Source: CAYVFM01 sp964546375
GTDB taxonomy: Bacteria > Gemmatimonadota > Gemmatimonadetes > Palauibacterales > Palauibacteraceae
Reading direction: 5' to 3'
Assembly: GCA_964546375.1 (NCBI GenBank)
Contig: CAZJJO010000084.1
Span: 1 to 8,237 of the forward strand
DNA length: 8,237 bases
Shown one piece after another: positions 5,514 to 8,237 of this stretch (the stretch's first letter is position 1; each line of letters begins with the position of its first letter). Made by a program: the position numbers and the translations under genes. The notes beneath the pieces were generated by a model. It was not told the DNA's origin, ran no database searches, and saw only the letters and a list, made by a program, of their open reading frames with translations.

Positions 5514-6787
5514 CCCGCGTCGGCGGCGGTCCCGCCGTCCGACGGCCCGAGGGGCGGGTCCTCCCGCCGGGTGATCCGGACCCGGGTGACCTGCGTGTCG
5601 GTGGCCCCGAGCACCTCGAGGAGCAGGCCGTCCCGGGCCACCACCTCGCCCGGTCGGGGCACGCGCTCCAGCTCCTCGAGCAGGTAGCCGTTCAGCGAGC
5701 GGTGCTCCATGGCCGGCAGCGCGGTCTGGAAGAACTCGTTGATCTGGCGGAGGTCGGCGGAGCCGTCCACCAGCACCTCGTCCCGGTGCACGGGGACCAG
5801 GGTCTCCTCGGGGACGTCGACCTCGTCGACGATCTCCCCGACCAGCTCCTCCAGCACGTCCTCCAGGGTCACCAGCCCGTCGGTGCCGCCGTACTCGTCC
5901 ACCACGATCCCCATGTGCATCCGTCGGGCCTGGAACTCGCCCAGGACCTCGACCAGCGACACGGTCTCGGGGACGAAGAAGGCCTCCCGCGCCAGGGTGC
6001 TCAGGGTGAGGTCGTCGCGGCCGGCCACCAGGGCCTGGTAGGCGTCGCGCAGGTAGAGGACGCCCGTGATGTCGTCCAGCGACTCCCGGTAGACCGGGAT
6101 CCGGCTGTAGGGCACCTCGGCCAGGTCCCCCATGATCTCCAGGAGCGAGCGGTCGGCCTCCCAGGCGAAGACGTCCACCCGCGGCACCATGACCTCCCAG
6201 ACCCTCGTCGTGTCCAGGAGGAACGCCCGCTCGATGATCTCGCGCTCGTGCTCGTCGATGGAGCCGGCCACGTGGCCCATCTGGGTCATTTTCCGGATCT
6301 CCCCCTCGGTGACGCCCTGGCCCCGGCGACCCTTCTGCGGAACCATCCGGCGGCTGAGCACCGTGAGGGGCGCCACCAGCGGGTAGAGGAGGCGCGACAG
6401 GCCGCGCAGCAGCGGGGCGGCCACCAGCGAGAGGCGCGGCGCGTGGGCGGCGGCGTAGCTCTTCGGGATGATCTCGCCGAAGAAGAGGACCAGCAGCGTC
6501 ACCACGCCGGTGGCGACCCCCACCCCGGCCGATCCCAGCGCGGCCGTGGCCAGCCACGTCGCCACCGAGGCCGCCGCGATGTTCACGACGTTGTTCCCGA
6601 TCAGGATGGTGACCAGGAGGCGGTCCGGGGTGCTCTTCATCTCCACCAGCGCCCGGGCCCCGTGGTGCCCCTCCTCCAGCAGGGAGCGGGCCCGGGCCTG
6701 GGAGACGGAGAAGAGCGCGATCTCCGAGCCCGAGAAGAAGCCCGACAGCGCCAGCAGGAGGACGAAGAAGAGGGCGGTGCCGATCAT
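5510..6787 (-). CDS. CNNM/CBS-pair/CorC-HlyC domain membrane protein (magnesium/cation efflux type)
   Basis: A 425-residue inner-membrane protein of the CNNM (HlyC/CorC, UPF0053) family, whose members are linked to Mg2+ or other cation export and homeostasis. The order is: CNNM transmembrane domain (about 1-150) with SGFFSGSE (15-22), IGNNVVN (63-69) and FGEIIPKS (103-110); an acidic linker; a CBS pair (about 196-320) with EVMVPRVDV (198-206), YSRIPVY (227-233) and VVDEYGGTDGLVTLEDVLEE (295-314); and a C-terminal CorC_HlyC domain (about 330-405). All family hallmarks are present, including the Asn-rich and G-E-x-x-P-K motifs of the ion-binding site. The ATG at 6787 gives the usual MxxxLFFxLLL first helix. 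The open frame upstream is low-complexity. No good ribosome site is visible before this ATG, and the leader is long and GC-rich. It ends in a 4-bp overlap with thiO. The exact ion cannot be read from sequence. Confidence 0.93.
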   Translation of the reverse strand: MIGTALFFVLLLALSGFFSGSEIALFSVSQARARSLLEEGHHGARALVEMKSTPDRLLVTILIGNNVVNIAAASVATWLATAALGSAGVGVATGVVTLLVLFFGEIIPKSYAAAHAPRLSLVAAPLLRGLSRLLYPLVAPLTVLSRRMVPQKGRRGQGVTEGEIRKMTQMGHVAGSIDEHEREIIERAFLLDTTRVWEVMVPRVDVFAWEADRSLLEIMGDLAEVPYSRIPVYRESLDDITGVLYLRDAYQALVAGRDDLTLSTLAREAFFVPETVSLVEVLGEFQARRMHMGIVVDEYGGTDGLVTLEDVLEELVGEIVDEVDVPEETLVPVHRDEVLVDGSADLRQINEFFQTALPAMEHRSLNGYLLEELERVPRPGEVVARDGLLLEVLGATDTQVTRVRITRREDPPLGPSDGGTAADAG

Positions 6788-6915
6788 CGTGGGGCGAGAC
6801 GGGAGACGCTGGTTCCGTGCCGCCGGACCGGCGGCCCCGGACGCCGCCTCGCGCTGGCCTCGACGGTCCGCTCCTTGCGAGAGGGAAGGTCCAGCCGGCG
6901 GACCCCGAAAAGGGG
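6788..6915 (-). promoter_or_regulatory. Long structured 5' leader of the CNNM/CBS gene
   Basis: If transcription begins about 7 nt after the candidate -10 box, the leader is about 128 nt. Read on the - strand it can form several stems: CCCC/GGGG around 6915-6903; GGTCCGC (6904-6898) with GCGGACC (6871-6865); and GCCGCC/GGCGGC (6835-6830 with 6824-6819). GGTCC at 6904-6900 can instead pair with GGACC at 6892-6888, which gives a mutually exclusive shorter hairpin. No T-tract and no recognised riboswitch class was seen. Structure is easy to find in GC-rich DNA, so the functional claim is weak. Confidence 0.3.
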
Positions 6916-6921
6916 CGAAGG

Positions 6922-6951
6922 AAGCTAGATCCGGCCGATCCGACGCGTCAA
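6922..6951 (-). promoter_or_regulatory. Candidate sigma70 promoter for the CNNM/CBS-thiO operon
   Basis: On the - strand, TTGACG (6951-6946) is followed after 18 bp by TAGCTT (6927-6922), which keeps the TA...T of a -10 box. It points toward the CNNM gene and lies 21 bp from the -35 box of the divergent atp promoter. Confidence 0.4.
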
Positions 6952-6972
6952 GAGCGCGCCCCCGCGCCGGCC

Positions 6973-6990
6973 TTGCGAAATTTTTCACAA
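6973..6990. promoter_or_regulatory. Rex-like operator overlapping the atp promoter
   Basis: TTGCGAAATTTTTCACAA fits the Rex operator consensus TTGTGAA-N4-TTCACAA at 13 of 14 fixed positions; the only mismatch is C for T at 6976. The palindrome extends by one more C/G pair (6972 and 6991). It covers the -35 hexamer and most of the spacer, the position expected for a repressor. Rex releases DNA when NADH is high, so it would link atp transcription to redox state. The same bases also fit a CRP/FNR-family half-site pair (TGTGA-N6-TCACA, 9 of 10), so another regulator is possible. Confidence 0.55.
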
Positions 6991-7001
6991 GCGGGTAAGA
7001 T
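6973..7001 (+). promoter_or_regulatory. Sigma70-type promoter of the ATP synthase operon
   Basis: TTGCGA (6973-6978), a 17-bp spacer and TAAGAT (6996-7001) make a good sigma70-type promoter in the only clearly AT-rich patch of the window. Transcription would start near 7008, leaving a leader of about 24 nt to the atpZ GTG, with CGGAG (7018-7022) as ribosome site. The spacer carries the inverted repeat described separately. Confidence 0.7.
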
Positions 7002-7031
7002 CGCCGCCGACTCCAGCCGGAGCCCCACAAC

Positions 7032-7340
7032 GTGACGCCGACCGGCCCCTCCGGACAGCAGGACGGCGCGCCCGGCGGGGCGGACGAACCGGCGCCCGCG
7101 GTGGCCGGCCAGCTCGGCCGGTACGCGGGCCACGGCCTCACGATGGCCCTCTCGACGGCCCTCTTCGCGTGGCTCGGCTCGTGGGCGGACGGCCGGCTCG
7201 GGACCGGGCCGGTGTTCGTGGTGGCCGGCGTGTTCGTGGGCTTCGGCGCAGGCTTCTACAGCATGATGCGCCAGCTCGGGGGCTCCGGGGGCGGACTCGG
7301 GGGCTCCGGGGGCGGGGACGACGGGAACGCCGGGGGATGA
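7032..7340 (+). CDS. atpZ: AtpZ/AtpI-family F0F1-ATPase accessory membrane protein
   Basis: A 102-residue small membrane protein at the head of the atp operon. It has a Gly/Pro/Ala-rich N-terminal tail (1-26) and two membrane helices (about 33-52 and 59-78). Its GRYAGHGLTMAL (29-40), GSWADGRLGTGPVF (49-62) and FGAGFYSMMR (71-80) match the AtpZ-type signature of a helical hairpin with a (D)xRLGTxP turn and a GFYxxxR end. AtpZ-type proteins have been linked to divalent cation transport or assembly support for F0F1, but their role is not settled. The GTG start has CGGAG 9 nt upstream. The C-terminus (82-102) is a Gly/Ser linker encoded by a 21-bp tandem repeat, absent from typical members as far as I recall. 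The stop overlaps the next ATG (ATGA, 7337-7340). Confidence 0.85.
   Translation: MTPTGPSGQQDGAPGGADEPAPAVAGQLGRYAGHGLTMALSTALFAWLGSWADGRLGTGPVFVVAGVFVGFGAGFYSMMRQLGGSGGGLGGSGGGDDGNAGG
7275..7316 (+). repeat. 21-bp tandem repeat in the 3' end of atpZ
   Basis: Two adjacent 21-bp units (7275-7295 and 7296-7316) are identical except for the last base (A versus G). They are in frame and each encodes LGGSGGG. Slippage would change copy number without a frameshift. Confidence 0.95.
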
Positions 7341-7708
7341 GCCGGCTCTGGGGCCGCGCCGGCTACCTCGCGGTGACGGCGGCGGGGACGGTGGCCGCCG
7401 GCCTCGCCTGGGCGGCGGTCCGACCGTCCCACGGTCCGGCCGCGGCGGTCGGCCTCGGGACGGCCTGGGTCCTGCAGGCGCCGGCCTTCTGGATCCTGGC
7501 CGGCCGCCTGGCGCGGGGCCGGCGGGCCGTCCGGAGCTGGATCGCCGGGATCGCGGCCCGGTTCGGCGGGCTGGCCGTCCTGGCCGTGGCCGGCGACGTG
7601 GCGGGCGGACCGGGCGCGATCGTCCTGCTCGCCTACGGCGCCGCGGTGTTCGTACAGCTGATGCTCGAGGCGCTCTGGCTCTGGAAGCGGCAGCCGGGGC
7701 GCTCCTGA
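7337..7708 (+). CDS. AtpI-like four-helix membrane protein of the atp operon
   Basis: A 123-residue hydrophobic protein between atpZ and atpB. Four membrane segments can be seen (about 9-27, 35-55, 69-88 and 93-113), with basic residues in the loop RLARGRRAVR (57-66) and the C-terminal tail KRQPGRS. This matches the size, topology and position of ATP synthase protein I, which helps c-ring assembly in other bacteria. The primary sequence is not diagnostic to me, so the call rests on context. The ATG overlaps the atpZ stop and follows a G-rich stretch. The next gene starts 21 bp downstream. Confidence 0.7.
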   Translation: MSRLWGRAGYLAVTAAGTVAAGLAWAAVRPSHGPAAAVGLGTAWVLQAPAFWILAGRLARGRRAVRSWIAGIAARFGGLAVLAVAGDVAGGPGAIVLLAYGAAVFVQLMLEALWLWKRQPGRS

Positions 7709-7729
7709 TCACCCGGGACGACGGAAGAG

Positions 7730-8237
7730 ATGACGGGAATCGCAGCCACGCTCCTCGGCGCGCCGGCGGCCCTGCAGGCCCACGGCGGCGGCCACGGACA
7801 GGAGGAGGCGGCCGGACACGCGGCCGAGGGGGCGGCCCACGGGAGCGAGTGGGGCACCGAGGAGATGCTCCACCACGTGGCGGACGCCCAGGTCTGGGAC
7901 CTGGGCCTGTTCTCCATCCACCTCCCGTCGCTCCCGCCGGTCCACGTGGCCGGGCTGACCGTCGACCTCTCCATCACCAAGCACGTGGTCTTCCTGCTCC
8001 TGGCGGGCCTGCTGACGGTCCTCACGATGTGGCTGGCCGCCCGCGAGGCGCGGGGCCTGAACCAGGGCGAGGAGCCCCCGGGCGGGCTGCTGAACGCCAT
8101 GGAGGCCTTCTACCTGTACCTGCGGGACGACGTGGCCCTGGCCAACATCGGTCGGGGGGGCGAGCGCTACGTCCCGCTGGTCATCGCGCTCTTCTTCTTC
8201 ATCCTGTACGCGAACCTGCTGGGGCTGGTGCCCTTCG
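7730..8237 (+). CDS. atpB: F0F1 ATP synthase subunit a, 5' part (truncated by window end)
   Basis: The first 169 codons of subunit a, the proton-channel stator of F0; the frame runs open off the window edge. The N-terminus (MTGIAATLLGAPAALQA, 1-17) looks like a short signal or export segment. It is followed by a His/Glu/Gly-rich stretch (18-49) ending in EEMLHH. Next come a hydrophilic segment, a first membrane helix beginning at ITKHVVFLLLAGLL (82-95), the amphipathic NAMEAFYLYLRDDVALANIG (122-141), and the next helix ending NLLGLVPF (162-169), a hallmark of subunit a. The essential Arg of the later helix is outside the window. The ATG is preceded by GGAAGAG (7723-7729). The layout, with its N-terminal extension and MLHH motif, is like Bacteroidota/Gemmatimonadota atpB. 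The c, b, delta and other subunits are expected downstream. Confidence 0.95.
   Translation, partial: MTGIAATLLGAPAALQAHGGGHGQEEAAGHAAEGAAHGSEWGTEEMLHHVADAQVWDLGLFSIHLPSLPPVHVAGLTVDLSITKHVVFLLLAGLLTVLTMWLAAREARGLNQGEEPPGGLLNAMEAFYLYLRDDVALANIGRGGERYVPLVIALFFFILYANLLGLVPF

Noticed and set aside
6903..6915. CCCC-GAAAA-GGGG stem as an intrinsic terminator
   Set aside because: The stem is only 4 bp, has no T-tract on either strand, and lies at the predicted beginning of the - strand transcript, not at a gene end.
3716..6928. A 1070-codon open frame on the + strand
   Set aside because: The translation is almost all Arg, Pro, Gly and Ala with no domain, and it lies opposite two clear - strand genes (thiO and the CNNM/CBS gene). 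It is an open frame produced by high GC content.

Overview
The window is very GC-rich, densely coding bacterial chromosome. It looks like a housekeeping region of a high-GC, Gram-negative-type bacterium, probably from a metagenome assembly. The start of ATP synthase subunit a, with an N-terminal extension and the motifs MLHH, ITKHVVF and NLLGLVPF, resembles the Bacteroidota/Gemmatimonadota style. Together with the GC content this suggests Gemmatimonadota or a relative, but that is an inference from remembered families and was not tested.

Layout, left to right. (1) Purine salvage pair on the + strand: purine nucleoside phosphorylase (8-877) overlaps a guanine-deaminase-type CDA enzyme (874-1374). 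Together they would convert guanosine to guanine and then xanthine. (2) A 100-N scaffold gap (1512-1611) flanked by an exact 55-bp duplication. This is almost certainly an unmerged contig overlap and not biology. (3) thiD on the - strand (1627-2499), converging on the deaminase. (4) A 211-bp divergent region, then on the + strand a TrmH/SpoU-family RNA methyltransferase (2711-3484) and a type IV prepilin peptidase (3522-4295). (5) On the - strand, a CNNM/CBS/CorC membrane protein (5510-6787) overlaps by 4 bp with thiO, a glycine-oxidase-like gene (4314-5513). thiO converges on the prepilin peptidase gene with 18 bp between their stops. (6) A 244-bp divergent regulatory region (6788-7031). (7) The start of the ATP synthase operon on the + strand: atpZ-like (7032-7340), an AtpI-like four-helix membrane protein (7337-7708) and atpB (7730 to the window end, truncated).

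The strongest regulatory signal is at 6973-7001, a good sigma70-type promoter (TTGCGA, 17 bp, TAAGAT) for the atp genes. The -35 box and most of the spacer are covered by an 18-bp inverted repeat that matches 13 of the 14 fixed positions of the Rex (NADH/NAD+-sensing repressor) operator. The simplest reading is redox control of ATP synthase expression. Several neighbouring genes are joined by GTGA or ATGA overlaps, which suggests translational coupling.

I saw no mobile element, CRISPR array, tRNA or rRNA. I found no undescribed multi-gene system: every gene longer than 130 codons belongs to a known family. The items worth following up are the atp operator, the structured leader of the CNNM gene, substitutions in the two purine enzymes, the histidine-rich N-terminus of subunit a, and the assembly artefact.
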